Below the pieces are notes generated by a model that was not told the DNA's origin, did not search any database, and was given only the letters and a program-made list of their open reading frames with translations. A DNA stretch of 64,000 nt. Source: Epidermidibacterium keratini. GTDB taxonomy: Bacteria > Actinomycetota > Actinomycetes > Mycobacteriales > Antricoccaceae. Of this stretch, positions 13,114-21,797 are shown one piece after another (within the stretch, counting starts at the first letter, position 1; each line of letters opens with the position of its first letter). The position numbers and the translations under genes are program-made. The DNA lies in assembly GCF_009834025.1 (NCBI RefSeq), contig NZ_CP047156.1, positions 2,936,067 through 3,000,066 on the forward strand, given 5' to 3'.

Positions 13114-14775
13114 CTAGCGGCCAAGCGCTTGGCTCGCAGCGCGGCGCGCGTCAGCGGGATCGGCCGCCGCGAGAGCGGCCTTGGCCGCCTGCTGACACTG
13201 CGCGAGCGAGGCGGAGGAGACCGACGCCCCGACGAGCTGCACGGCCGAGGCCGCCATCGACAGCGACGAGATCCCGAGCCCGACGAGCACACACGCGAGC
13301 AGCGGGTCGGCCGCGGCCTCGCCGCACACCCCGACCGGCTTGCCCGCCGCGTCGCCGGCCCGCGCGGTCATCGCGATGAGCTCGAGCACGGCCGGCTGCC
13401 AGGCATCGGTCAGGGTCGCGAGGTCGGGCGAGAGCCGGTCGGCGGCCATCGTGTACTGAGCGAGGTCATTAGTGCCGATCGACAGGAAGTCGACGTACTC
13501 CAGGATTCGCCGCGCCTCGATCGCCGCTGCCGGGATCTCGACCATGACGCCGGGGGTCAGCCCGCGCGAGCGCACCTGCTCGGCAAAGCGTCGCGCCTCG
13601 TCGGCGGTCGCGACCATCGGGGCCATGACCCACGGTGACTCGCCGGTGGCCTTGGCCGCCTGGGCGATCGCATCGAGCTGGTGCTCAAGAAGCCCAGGGT
13701 TGTCGACCGACAGCCGCAAGCCGCGCATGCCGAGCGCGGGGTTGTCCTCGTGGGTCAGGTTGGCAAACTTCATCGGCTTGTCCGAGCCGGCGTCGAGCGT
13801 GCGGATGACGACCTTGCGCCCGGCAAACGGGGAGAGTACGGCGGCGTACGCCTCGGCCTGCTCCTGCACCGTCGGCTCGGTCTCGTTGCCGAGGAAGGCC
13901 AGCTCGGTGCGAAACAGCCCGATGCCTTCGGCCTGGCCCTTGGCTGCGCTCGTCGCACCCGCCCCGTCCTGCACGTTGGCCAGGATCGCGACGTCGTGTC
14001 CGTCGCTGGTGCGCCCCGGGCCGCGCCAGGCAGCGGCCGCTTCGCGGGTACGCCGGTCTGCCTCGATCCGCTCCTTGGCCTGTTGCGGGTCCGGGTCGAT
14101 GACGATCTGGCCGGCGGCACCGTCGACGAGTACGACGGTCCCGGCCTCGATGCCGGCGATATCTGCGGCCACGATGCACGGCAGCCCGAGCTGGCGGGCG
14201 ATGATCGCGGTGTGACTGGTCGGCCCGCCAAGGCGGGTCACGATCGCGACGACACGCTGCGGGTCGAGCGTGGCGGTGTCGGCCGGGGCGAGGTCGTCGG
14301 CCAGCAGCACAGACGGCTCGTCGGGCATGGTGATCCCGGGCTCAGGCAGCCCGCGCAGGTGGGCAAACACCCGGGTGCCGAGGTCGCGCAGGTCGGTGAT
14401 GCGCTCGGCCATCAGCCCGCCGACCTTGGCGAACATCGCCGTGAACTCCTCAACGGCGGCGAGGATGGCCTGCTCGGCGCTCGCGCCGCCGCTGATCTGC
14501 TTGGCGGCTGACCGCTTCAGGCCCTTGTCGCTGACCAGCGATACCTGCGCCATCAGGACCTCCGAGGCCACGCCGTCGGCGCCCCGGGCTCGCCCACGCA
14601 GCCGGTCGGCGACCTCCTCGATGGCCGCGTCCAGTCGCTCTTGCTCGCGCTCCGGGCCGGCCGACTGCTCGGGCACCTCGCTGAGGTCGATCGGCTCGGC
14701 GGGCCAGATGACCGGGCCCATCGCCGTGCCGGGGACTACCGGCGTACCCATGCGCGTCGTCTCGGTTGTGCTCAT
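13114..14775 (-). CDS. ptsP: PTS enzyme I (phosphoenolpyruvate-protein phosphotransferase)
   Basis: A 553-residue enzyme I, which takes phosphate from PEP and passes it to HPr. The phosphohistidine site GGPTSHTAIIARQ (His188) lies in the N-terminal swivel domain, and the C-terminal PEP-binding barrel shows LFRTELAFL, GSDKPMKFANL and SIGTNDLAQYTMAADRLSP. Slightly shorter than the ~570 residues usual in enterics. It is divergent from fruR-fruK-fruA-ptsH, and the two transcripts probably share the regulatory region 14776-14946. With HPr and the fructose permease alongside, this locus holds a full PTS chain. Confidence 0.95.
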   Translation of the reverse strand: MSTTETTRMGTPVVPGTAMGPVIWPAEPIDLSEVPEQSAGPEREQERLDAAIEEVADRLRGRARGADGVASEVLMAQVSLVSDKGLKRSAAKQISGGASAEQAILAAVEEFTAMFAKVGGLMAERITDLRDLGTRVFAHLRGLPEPGITMPDEPSVLLADDLAPADTATLDPQRVVAIVTRLGGPTSHTAIIARQLGLPCIVAADIAGIEAGTVVLVDGAAGQIVIDPDPQQAKERIEADRRTREAAAAWRGPGRTSDGHDVAILANVQDGAGATSAAKGQAEGIGLFRTELAFLGNETEPTVQEQAEAYAAVLSPFAGRKVVIRTLDAGSDKPMKFANLTHEDNPALGMRGLRLSVDNPGLLEHQLDAIAQAAKATGESPWVMAPMVATADEARRFAEQVRSRGLTPGVMVEIPAAAIEARRILEYVDFLSIGTNDLAQYTMAADRLSPDLATLTDAWQPAVLELIAMTARAGDAAGKPVGVCGEAAADPLLACVLVGLGISSLSMAASAVQLVGASVSSASLAQCQQAAKAALAAADPADARRAASQALGR

Positions 14776-14826
14776 CGCGATCCTGTCCCCACCCGGTTTC
14801 CGCAGAAACCAACGTGGTTTTGTGTT

Positions 14827-14834
14827 GGATTTTG
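14827..14834. promoter_or_regulatory. Candidate FruR half-operator, ptsP side
   Basis: GGATTTTG at 14827-14834 is the exact reverse complement of CAAAATCC at 14910-14917, and the match extends with similar flanks. It lies just downstream of the ptsP -10 box. Binding by the adjacent DeoR-type FruR is inferred from position. Confidence 0.4.
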
Positions 14835-14838
14835 CCCG

Positions 14839-14885
14839 ACTTTACGAACGGAAGGCTTGACGGTCAAGGGTTTGCCGGGTAGAAA
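14839..14885. promoter_or_regulatory. Face-to-face ptsP and fruR promoters sharing one -35 palindrome
   Basis: The palindrome TTGACGGTCAA (14857-14867) provides TTGACG for the rightward fruR promoter (17-base spacer, TAGAAA at 14880-14885) and, on the other strand, TTGACC for the leftward ptsP promoter (17-base spacer, TAAAGT at 14844-14839). The two -35 boxes overlap by one base, so polymerase can probably occupy only one direction at a time. Confidence 0.6.
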
Positions 14886-14909
14886 GTAACGAAATCGCAG
14901 ACGAAACAA

Positions 14910-14917
14910 CAAAATCC
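14910..14917. promoter_or_regulatory. Candidate FruR half-operator, fruR side
   Basis: CAAAATCC, the exact inverse of the site at 14827-14834, lies about 25 bases after the fruR -10 box in the untranslated leader. Repression of the fru operon by FruR through this pair is an inference. Confidence 0.4.
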
Positions 14918-14946
14918 CACATTCTGAACTGACTTGAGGAGGTCCG

Positions 14947-15711
14947 GTGTACGCCGAAGAGCGCCAGCAGGCCATCGCCGCGCACGTGGCGAGCACCCGC
15001 AGGCTTAGCGTAAGCGAGGCCGCCGCGGAGTACGGCGTCACCACCGAGACGGTCCGGCGTGACCTCGCCGTGCTGGAGCGGGCCGGACTGCTGCGGCGGG
15101 TGCACGGCGGCGCAGTCCCGCTCCAGCCCACCTCCTTCGAGCGCGACCTGGGCGAGCGCGCCAAGGACGCCGCCGAGGCCAAGCAGGCGATTGCCCAGGC
15201 TGCCAGCGAGCTGGTCCCCGGCGACGGCGGCTCGATCCTGCTCGATGCCGGCACCACGACCGCGCAGATCCTGCGCTTCATCCCGGCCGAGCGCGAGCTG
15301 ATGATCGTCACCAACGCACCGGCGATCGCGGCCACCGTGGCGGCCAACCCGCACTGGAGCCTGCAGCTGATCGGCGGGCGGGTGCGCACCCGCAGCCAGG
15401 CGGCGGTTGGGCCCCAGGCCGTTGCCGCCATCGCTGCCCTTCGAGTCGATGTGGCTTTCCTTGGCACTAACGCGGTCTCGGCCGGCTTCGGGCTCTCCAC
15501 CCCGGACCTCGAAGAGGCCGCCACGAAGGCCGAGATGGTGCGCTCGGGGCAGCGCTCGGTCGTGGTCACCGACTCGCGCAAGTTCGGCGAGGAGAGCCTC
15601 AACCGGTTTGCCACCTTCAGCGACATCGACGTACTCGTCACCGACGCGGGCATCTCCGCAGCCGACCAGGACATGCTGAGCGGGCATGAGATTGAGCTGG
15701 TGATCGCATGA
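14947..15711 (+). CDS. fruR: DeoR-family regulator of the fructose operon
   Basis: A 254-residue DeoR-type regulator. The N-terminal winged helix is clear (YAEERQQAIAAHVASTRRLS, then ETVRRDLAVLERAGLLRRVHG), followed by the sugar-phosphate-sensing domain with GSILLDAGTTT and the FLGTNAVS segment. It probably represses fruK-fruA-ptsH, and maybe ptsP, until fructose-1-phosphate or fructose-1,6-bisphosphate appears. GTG 14947 follows GAGGAGG. Its stop overlaps the fruK ATG (ATGA). Confidence 0.9.
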   Translation: MYAEERQQAIAAHVASTRRLSVSEAAAEYGVTTETVRRDLAVLERAGLLRRVHGGAVPLQPTSFERDLGERAKDAAEAKQAIAQAASELVPGDGGSILLDAGTTTAQILRFIPAERELMIVTNAPAIAATVAANPHWSLQLIGGRVRTRSQAAVGPQAVAAIAALRVDVAFLGTNAVSAGFGLSTPDLEEAATKAEMVRSGQRSVVVTDSRKFGEESLNRFATFSDIDVLVTDAGISAADQDMLSGHEIELVIA

Positions 15712-16664
15712 TTCTCACCCTGACCGCCAACCCGAGCATCGACCGCACCATGAGCATCGGCGGGCCGCTGCGCCGCGGCGAGGTGCAGCGCACGGGCGAG
15801 GTCACCGACCAGGCCGGCGGCAAGGGCCTCAACGTCGCGCGGGTCGTCGCGCTCGCCGGCCAGCCGGCGGTCGCCGTCTTGCCGGCCGACTCCGCCGATC
15901 CGGTGATCGAGGCCCTGCACGGCAGCGGCGTACTCCCGGTCAATGTCTCGGTCGGGCGGCGCACCCGCACCAACATCACCATCGCCGAGCCGGACGGCAC
16001 GACCACCAAGCTCAACGCGCCGGGTACGCCGCTGTCGGCGCTGCAGGTCGACGCGCTGACCGAGCTGATGCTCACCCACTCGACGCCGGGCAGCTGGGTG
16101 GTGCTGGCCGGCTCGTTGCCGCCAGGTGTGGCCCCGGGCTGGTACGCCGAGCTCGTGCAACGCCTCGGCTCCGTCGGCCGGCGGGTTGCGGTCGACACCT
16201 CAGGCGAGCCGCTGCGCGCGCTGCTGACCGTCGACCGGCGTCCGGACCTGATCAAACCCAACGCCTTCGAGGTCGCGCTGCTGACCGGCGATGACCCGTT
16301 CGAGCTCGAAGCCGACCCCGCCCGTGCCGTCACCGCGGCGCACCGGCTGACCCAGCAGGGTTTCAACCAGGTGCTGCTGACCCTCGGCGGCGCGGGCGCC
16401 GTACTCGTCGATGCCCAGCAGGCCTGGCAGGCCACCGCGCCTGCGGTGCAGGTCAAAAGCACAGTCGGCGCCGGCGACAGCGCACTCGCCGGTTACCTGA
16501 TCGCCGAGGCCGCCGGGGAGCCGCCGGAGCGTCGCCTGCAGTACGCCGTCGCCTACGGCAGCGCCGCCGCGAGCCTGCCCGGAACCACCATGCCCACCCC
16601 CGCAGATCTTGACCTGGACGGCGTCGCCGTCTCGCCGTACTCGCTGCCCACGCAGCTTGCCTAG
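15708..16664 (+). CDS. fruK: 1-phosphofructokinase
   Basis: A 318-residue PfkB-type sugar kinase that converts fructose-1-phosphate, the product of the fructose PTS, to fructose-1,6-bisphosphate. Seen: N-terminal ILTLTANPSIDRTM, the glycine-rich QAGGKGLNVARV, and the C-terminal anion hole and catalytic base in STVGAGDSALAGYL. Translationally coupled to fruR by a four-base overlap and followed after 12 bases by fruA. Confidence 0.95.
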   Translation: MILTLTANPSIDRTMSIGGPLRRGEVQRTGEVTDQAGGKGLNVARVVALAGQPAVAVLPADSADPVIEALHGSGVLPVNVSVGRRTRTNITIAEPDGTTTKLNAPGTPLSALQVDALTELMLTHSTPGSWVVLAGSLPPGVAPGWYAELVQRLGSVGRRVAVDTSGEPLRALLTVDRRPDLIKPNAFEVALLTGDDPFELEADPARAVTAAHRLTQQGFNQVLLTLGGAGAVLVDAQQAWQATAPAVQVKSTVGAGDSALAGYLIAEAAGEPPERRLQYAVAYGSAAASLPGTTMPTPADLDLDGVAVSPYSLPTQLA

Positions 16665-16676
16665 TAGGGAATCGCC

Positions 16677-18773
16677 ATGTCCGAACTGATCACCACCGAC
16701 CTCGTCGTACTCGACGCGAACTTTGGCCAGTCCAAGGATGACGTCATCCGCGGGCTCGTCGCCCTCGTTGCCGCCGACGGGCGCAGCGACGACGCAGACG
16801 GCCTGGCCGCCGACGTCTTCGCTCGCGAGGCCAAGACCTCGACCGGGATGCCCGGCGGGCTGGCGATCCCGCACTGCCGCTCCGAGCACGTCACGGAGCC
16901 GACGCTGGCCTTTGCTCGGCTCGACCCGAAGGTCGACTTCGGCGCCAAGGACGGCCCGGCCGATCTCGTGTTCATGATCAACGCGCCGGCCGAGGGCGAC
17001 CAGCTGCACATGAAGCTGCTGACCCAGCTGGCGCGGGCGCTGGTGCGCAAGGAGTTCACCGACGCGCTGCGCACGGCGGCGACCCCCGAAGAGGTCGTCG
17101 AGCTCGTGCGCGAGGTTGTGCAGCCACCCGCGCAGCCCGCCGCTGAGTCGGCGCCCGCCGCCAGTGCGCCGAAGCCGTCATCGAGCGAGCCGACCCGGCC
17201 GGCGCAGTCGGCGAGCGCGGCGCCGGACGCAGAGCCGATGACGATTGTCGCGGTCACCGCCTGCCCGACCGGGATCGCGCACACCTTCATGGCCGCCGAG
17301 GCGCTGGAGGCGGCCGGAAAGAAGGCCGGCGTCAACCTCGTCGTCGAGCCGCAGGGTTCGGTGGGTGCTGAGCGGCTGGACCTACAGACCATCAAGGACG
17401 CCCGCGCGGTCATCTTCGCCACCGACGTCGGCGTACGCGACAAGGGGCGCTTTGCCGGGCTGCCGGAGATCGCGACCAGCGTCAAGAACGGCATCCACGA
17501 GGCCGATGGACTCGTCGCGCGTGCGGTCGCGGCCGCCGACGATCCGAAGGCGCTGCGGGTGAGCGCCGACGGAGCCGACGACACGGGTGCGACGTCCGGT
17601 GGCGGGGGCGAGGGCTGGGGCACCCGGCTCAAGACCGCGATCCTCACCGGTGTCTCCTACATGATCCCGTTCGTGGCTGCCGGTGGCTTGCTGATTGCCC
17701 TCGGCTTCCTGCTCGGCGGCTACGAGGTCGCGGCGGGAGAGTACGGCGACGCTAACCAGAACCTCGCCGACTTCGTGCTCAGCTCGCACTCCATCACCAA
17801 CCTGCCAGACGGCGCGCTGAGTCCACATGCCTTATTTGGCAGCGGGTTCTTCCTCTACATCGGTGCAGCCCTCTTCAAGCTCGGTGGGCTTGCGTTCGCG
17901 TTCCTCGTCCCGGCGCTCGCCGGTTACATCGCCTACGCGCTCGCCGACCGGCCCGGCATCGCCCCGGGTTTCACCGCCGGCGCGGTCGCAGTATTCACCG
18001 GCGCTGGGTTCCTCGGAGGTCTGGTCGGCGGCATCCTCGCCGGGTTCGTCGCGGCCTGGATCAGCCGGTGGAAGGTCCCGGCGTTTGCCCGGGGGCTCAT
18101 GCCGGTCGTCGTGATCCCACTGCTGGCCACCTTCATCTCCGGCGGCATCATGCTCATCGTGCTCGGCCGGCCACTGGCGCTCGTCACCAGCTCGCTCGAG
18201 AACGCGCTCGCCGGGATGAGCGGGACAAGCGCGGTCGCTCTCGGCGCCATCCTCGGGCTGATGATGTGCTTCGACATGGGCGGTCCGGTCAACAAGGCGG
18301 CGTACGCCTTTGCCACGGCCGGTCTGAACGTCGAGCAGCCAGCGACCATGCGGATCATGGCCGCAGTGATGCTCGCCGGAATGGTGCCCCCGCTCGCGCT
18401 GGCGCTTGCCACGGCGGTCCGCCCCAAGCTGTTTACCCCGGCCGAGCGCGAAAACGGCAAGGCGGCCTGGCTGCTTGGCGCGTCGTTCATCTCCGAGGGC
18501 GCGATCCCGTTTGCCGCCGCCGACCCGCTGCGGGTCATCCCGCCGATCATGCTCGGCGGTGCGGTCACCGGCGCGCTGTCGATGGCCGGCGGGGTCGAGC
18601 TCGGCGCACCGCACGGCGGGGTCTTCGTGATCTTCGCCGTCAGTGGGATCGGCTGGTTCTTCCTGTCGCTGGTCGTCGGGACCGTCATTGCCGGCATCGC
18701 GGTGATCGTTGCCAAGTCGATGGGGCGCTCCGAGGCCGGTGAGCGAGAGCTCGCTCCCGCGGTGGCGAAGTAG
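16677..18773 (+). CDS. fruA: Fructose PTS permease, fused EIIABC
   Basis: A 698-residue fusion of three PTS units. EIIA (about 1-145) has its phosphohistidine in GGLAIPHCRS (His66). A Pro/Ala linker follows. EIIB (about 188-290) carries the phosphocysteine in TACPTGIAHTFM (Cys196). EIIC (about 310-690) is the polytopic transporter with family motifs such as GGPVNKAAYAFA and the segment SFISEGAIPFAAADPLRVIP. It imports fructose as fructose-1-phosphate. EIIA, EIIB and EIIC are in the usual actinobacterial FruA order. The gene is followed by a GC-rich hairpin before ptsH. Confidence 0.95.
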   Translation: MSELITTDLVVLDANFGQSKDDVIRGLVALVAADGRSDDADGLAADVFAREAKTSTGMPGGLAIPHCRSEHVTEPTLAFARLDPKVDFGAKDGPADLVFMINAPAEGDQLHMKLLTQLARALVRKEFTDALRTAATPEEVVELVREVVQPPAQPAAESAPAASAPKPSSSEPTRPAQSASAAPDAEPMTIVAVTACPTGIAHTFMAAEALEAAGKKAGVNLVVEPQGSVGAERLDLQTIKDARAVIFATDVGVRDKGRFAGLPEIATSVKNGIHEADGLVARAVAAADDPKALRVSADGADDTGATSGGGGEGWGTRLKTAILTGVSYMIPFVAAGGLLIALGFLLGGYEVAAGEYGDANQNLADFVLSSHSITNLPDGALSPHALFGSGFFLYIGAALFKLGGLAFAFLVPALAGYIAYALADRPGIAPGFTAGAVAVFTGAGFLGGLVGGILAGFVAAWISRWKVPAFARGLMPVVVIPLLATFISGGIMLIVLGRPLALVTSSLENALAGMSGTSAVALGAILGLMMCFDMGGPVNKAAYAFATAGLNVEQPATMRIMAAVMLAGMVPPLALALATAVRPKLFTPAERENGKAAWLLGASFISEGAIPFAAADPLRVIPPIMLGGAVTGALSMAGGVELGAPHGGVFVIFAVSGIGWFFLSLVVGTVIAGIAVIVAKSMGRSEAGERELAPAVAK

Positions 18774-18784
18774 CGCCGCGCGTC

Positions 18785-18801
18785 CGGCCGCGTGGCGGCC
18801 G
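18785..18801 (+). repeat. Hairpin between fruA and ptsH
   Basis: CGGCCGC (18785-18791), a GTG loop and GCGGCCG (18795-18801) form a perfect 7-bp GC stem. There is no T-tract. It may stabilise the upstream message or set the fruA/ptsH ratio, which is inference. Confidence 0.5.
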
Positions 18802-18848
18802 CCGAAGAAGGTTTGTCAGGATGTTTGCACTACCGAAAGGAATCGCAC

Positions 18849-19121
18849 ATGCCTAGCGTCACTGTGAAGGTCGGGTCGTCTGTCGGCCTGCATGCCCGCC
18901 CCGCATCGATCATCGCCGACAAGGCCGGCGAGCTCGACGCGGATGTCACCCTCGCCGTTCCCGGCGGCGACCCTGTCGATGCCGACTCGTCGCTGATGAT
19001 CATGACGCTCGGTGCGTCGATGGGCGACGAGGTCGTCGTCAGCTCGGATGACGAAGCCGCGATGCAGACCATCGCTGATCTCGTCGTGCAGGATCTCGAC
19101 GACGACAGTGCCGCCTCCTAG
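18849..19121 (+). CDS. ptsH: PTS phosphocarrier protein HPr
   Basis: A 90-residue HPr that shuttles phosphate from enzyme I to EIIA. The active histidine is His15 in VGLHARPAS. Ser47/Ser48 sit where Gram-positive HPr carries its regulatory serine, but the surrounding sequence (DADSSLMIM) differs from the firmicute motif, so HPr-kinase control is doubtful. ATG 18849 is chosen because it gives the exact family N-terminus and is preceded by AAAGGA; a longer in-frame reading from 18792 is non-homologous. The C-terminus is unusually acidic. Confidence 0.95.
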   Translation: MPSVTVKVGSSVGLHARPASIIADKAGELDADVTLAVPGGDPVDADSSLMIMTLGASMGDEVVVSSDDEAAMQTIADLVVQDLDDDSAAS

Positions 19122-19128
19122 CGACACC

Positions 19129-20577
19129 ATGCTGGTCACCGGCGCCCGGATCGTCGACCTCGACGGTCCGGGCGCCGGCGTCGTATGCGACATCCTCGTC
19201 GCGGGAGGCACGATCACCGGCATCGCGCCGCAGATCGCGCCGCCGGCCGGTAGCGAGGTGGTCGCGGCCGAGGGACGGTGGGCGGTCCCCGGACTATGGG
19301 ACCAGCACGTGCACCTCGGCCAGTGGGCCGTGGCCGACCGCCGGATCGATCTCAGCGCGACCGCAAGCGCGAGTGACGTGCTCACAGTCGTGCGGTCAAT
19401 CGACATCGATCAATCTTCTGAGCCGGTCCTCGGGTTCGGTTTTCGCAGCGCCGTATGGCCGGATGCTGCCTCGGTGCGTGAGCTCGATGCGGCCGTCGGC
19501 GACCGGGCCGCCGTACTCGTCTCCGGAGACGCGCACAGCGCGTGGCTGAGCTCGCGCGCGCTCATCACCCTCGGGCTGCCAGCCCGCGACGGTCTTATTG
19601 AAGAACGTGAATGGTTCGAGATCGTGCCGGCGATGACAGCGGCATTCTCGCTGGAGGCAACGACCGCTGACTATCGACGGGTCGTCGAAGCCGCCCACCG
19701 ACGCGGCATCGTGGGAGTCGTGGACCTGGAGTTCGAAGACGGCGCCGCGCTCTGGCCGGGTCGGGTCGCGGCCGGCATCGACAGCCTGCGGGTCCGCGGC
19801 GGGATCTACCCTGAGCGCCTCGATGCGGCACTCGAGGCGGGGCTGCGCAGCGGCGATGTACTCGCCGGGCTGGTCGAGGTCGGCCCGCTGAAGATCATCT
19901 CCGACGGCTCACTCGGCACGCGTACGGCGTACTGCTGCGCGCCCTACACCGACAGCACCGGCGGCGTGGGCGTGCAGAACTTCACGCTCGGCGAGATGAC
20001 CGAGCTGCTGAGCCGCGCGCATGCCGCCGGATTCGAGGCGGCCGTGCACGCGATCGGCGATGCCGCCCTGCACGACGCCGTGCTCGCTTTTGAGCAGTCC
20101 GGAGCGCGCGGATCTATCGAACATGCTCAATTGATCCGTCGGGACGATCTCACGCAGCTGGCGCGGCTTGGGTTGCGAGCGTCGGTGCAGCCGGCGCACC
20201 TGCTCGATGATCGCGACATCGCCGCGGTGTGCTGGGCCGACCGGCTCGATCGCTGCTATCTGTTTGCCAGCATGCAGCGTGCCGGGGTCGAACTCGCGTT
20301 GGGCTCAGATGCACCGGTAGCTCCGCTCGATCCGTGGTTGGCGATCGATGCCGCCGTACGCCGAACCGCTGATGAGCGAGACGCCTGGCTGCCGGGCGAG
20401 CGGCTGTCGGCTCGCGCCGCGCTCGCGGCAAGTGTCGACCGGCAACGGCTGCGCGTGGGTGGGCGAGGTGACGTGGTGCTGCTGGATGCCGACCCGCTCG
20501 ACTCGGGCACCGACCTGCGCACCATGCCCGTGGGCGCGACCGTCGTCGCGGGGCGCGTGGTGCACGACGGGCGGTGA
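19129..20577 (+). CDS. Amidohydrolase family protein (YtcJ-like)
   Basis: A 482-residue metal-dependent hydrolase of the amidohydrolase 3/YtcJ type. It has the metal-binding DQHVHLGQW near residue 60, a long insertion typical of the group, HAIGDAALHDAVL, and the late GSDAPVAPLDPW that contributes the catalytic Asp. Substrates of this group are varied (amides, formyl-amides, imines) and cannot be predicted here. Start is uncertain: ATG 19129 gives the family-like opening MLVTGARIVDLDG, while GTG 19108 inside ptsH would add seven residues. It follows ptsH closely and may be cotranscribed. Confidence 0.82.
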   Translation: MLVTGARIVDLDGPGAGVVCDILVAGGTITGIAPQIAPPAGSEVVAAEGRWAVPGLWDQHVHLGQWAVADRRIDLSATASASDVLTVVRSIDIDQSSEPVLGFGFRSAVWPDAASVRELDAAVGDRAAVLVSGDAHSAWLSSRALITLGLPARDGLIEEREWFEIVPAMTAAFSLEATTADYRRVVEAAHRRGIVGVVDLEFEDGAALWPGRVAAGIDSLRVRGGIYPERLDAALEAGLRSGDVLAGLVEVGPLKIISDGSLGTRTAYCCAPYTDSTGGVGVQNFTLGEMTELLSRAHAAGFEAAVHAIGDAALHDAVLAFEQSGARGSIEHAQLIRRDDLTQLARLGLRASVQPAHLLDDRDIAAVCWADRLDRCYLFASMQRAGVELALGSDAPVAPLDPWLAIDAAVRRTADERDAWLPGERLSARAALAASVDRQRLRVGGRGDVVLLDADPLDSGTDLRTMPVGATVVAGRVVHDGR

Positions 20578-20600
20578 GCGGGCGCCGGTAAGTTAGGACC

Positions 20601-21788
20601 GTGCAGACCTCGAGTATCTCGCACGTCTTCCTCACCTTCCTTCGCCTCGGGCTCACCTCGTTTGGCGGCCCGATCGCCCACCTTGGCTACTTCCGCGACG
20701 AGTTCGTCACCCGCAAGCGCTGGCTCACCGCCGACGAGTACGCCGATCTGGTGTCGCTGTGCCAGTTCCTGCCGGGACCGGCCTCCAGCCAGGTCGGCAT
20801 CGCGGTCGGACTGCAGCGCGCCCGGCTGCCCGGCGCGATCGCCGCGTGGTGCGGCTTCACGCTCCCGAGCGCGATCGCGCTCGCTGCCTTCGCCCTAGGT
20901 GCGGCGCAGTTCGTGCCCGAGGGAGTCCTGCACGGACTGATGCTCGTGGCGGTTGCGGTGGTCGCGCAGGCGCTGCTGGTCATGGGCCGCACCGCCTGCC
21001 GGGGGATCCCCGAGGTGCTGCTCGCGCTCGCCGCGCTCGCGGCAAGTCTGCTCTGGCCCTACGCCTGGGTGCAGATCGGCGTACTCGTCGTCGCGATGCT
21101 CGCCGGCATCGCGCTGTTTCGGAGTACGTCGCCGCCGGGAAGCGATGTCGCGGGTGCCGCGCCGGTCGTCAGCCGGCGTACTGGCCGGATCTGCCTGGTG
21201 GCCTTCGGAGTGCTGCTGGTGGGGCTGCCGCTGGCGGCGTCGCTGAGCGGGTCTTTTGGGCTCGCGGTGACCGACACCTTCTACCGCGCCGGCTCGCTGG
21301 TGTTTGGTGGTGGCCATGTCGTGCTGCCGCTACTGGAGGCGCAGGTCGTCGGGCCCGGCTGGGTGAGCGGGCCGGAGTTCGTCGCTGGGTACGGCGCGGC
21401 GCAGGCGGTGCCCGGTCCGCTCTTTACCTTCTCGGCCTATCTCGGGGCACTGCTCGGCGGCTCGACGGCGACCTCGATCGGCTATAGCGCGCTCGCACTC
21501 GCCGCGATCTTCCTGCCCAGCTTCCTGCTGGTGCTCGCGGTCATGCCCTACTGGTCGAGCCTGCGCCGCAACGCCACCGCGCGCGCCGCGCTGCGCGGCG
21601 TCAACGCTGCGGTGGTGGGCATCCTTGCCGCCGCGCTGTGGCGACCGGTGATCACCTCGGCGATCGGCACGTGGGGCGACGTACTCGTCGCCGTGGTCGC
21701 CTTTGCGGCGCTGGTCTTCGCCAAGCTGCCGCCGTGGGTGGTGGTGCTGGGTACGGCGCTCGTAGGCCTTGCGATGTCGGCGATCTAG
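20601..21788 (+). CDS. chrA: Chromate transporter (CHR family)
   Basis: A 395-residue two-domain CHR protein with about ten to twelve membrane spans. The first half has LRLGLTSFGGPIAHLGYFRD and QFLPGPASSQVGI; the second repeats the theme with FGGGHVVLPLLE and GAAQAVPGPLFTFSAYLG. The family exports chromate or related oxyanions; resistance is not proven by sequence. GTG 20601 is preceded by TAAGTT and six bases, a leaderless arrangement. No ChrB regulator is nearby. Confidence 0.9.
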   Translation: MQTSSISHVFLTFLRLGLTSFGGPIAHLGYFRDEFVTRKRWLTADEYADLVSLCQFLPGPASSQVGIAVGLQRARLPGAIAAWCGFTLPSAIALAAFALGAAQFVPEGVLHGLMLVAVAVVAQALLVMGRTACRGIPEVLLALAALAASLLWPYAWVQIGVLVVAMLAGIALFRSTSPPGSDVAGAAPVVSRRTGRICLVAFGVLLVGLPLAASLSGSFGLAVTDTFYRAGSLVFGGGHVVLPLLEAQVVGPGWVSGPEFVAGYGAAQAVPGPLFTFSAYLGALLGGSTATSIGYSALALAAIFLPSFLLVLAVMPYWSSLRRNATARAALRGVNAAVVGILAAALWRPVITSAIGTWGDVLVAVVAFAALVFAKLPPWVVVLGTALVGLAMSAI

Positions 21789-21797
21789 GCTGGCGCT

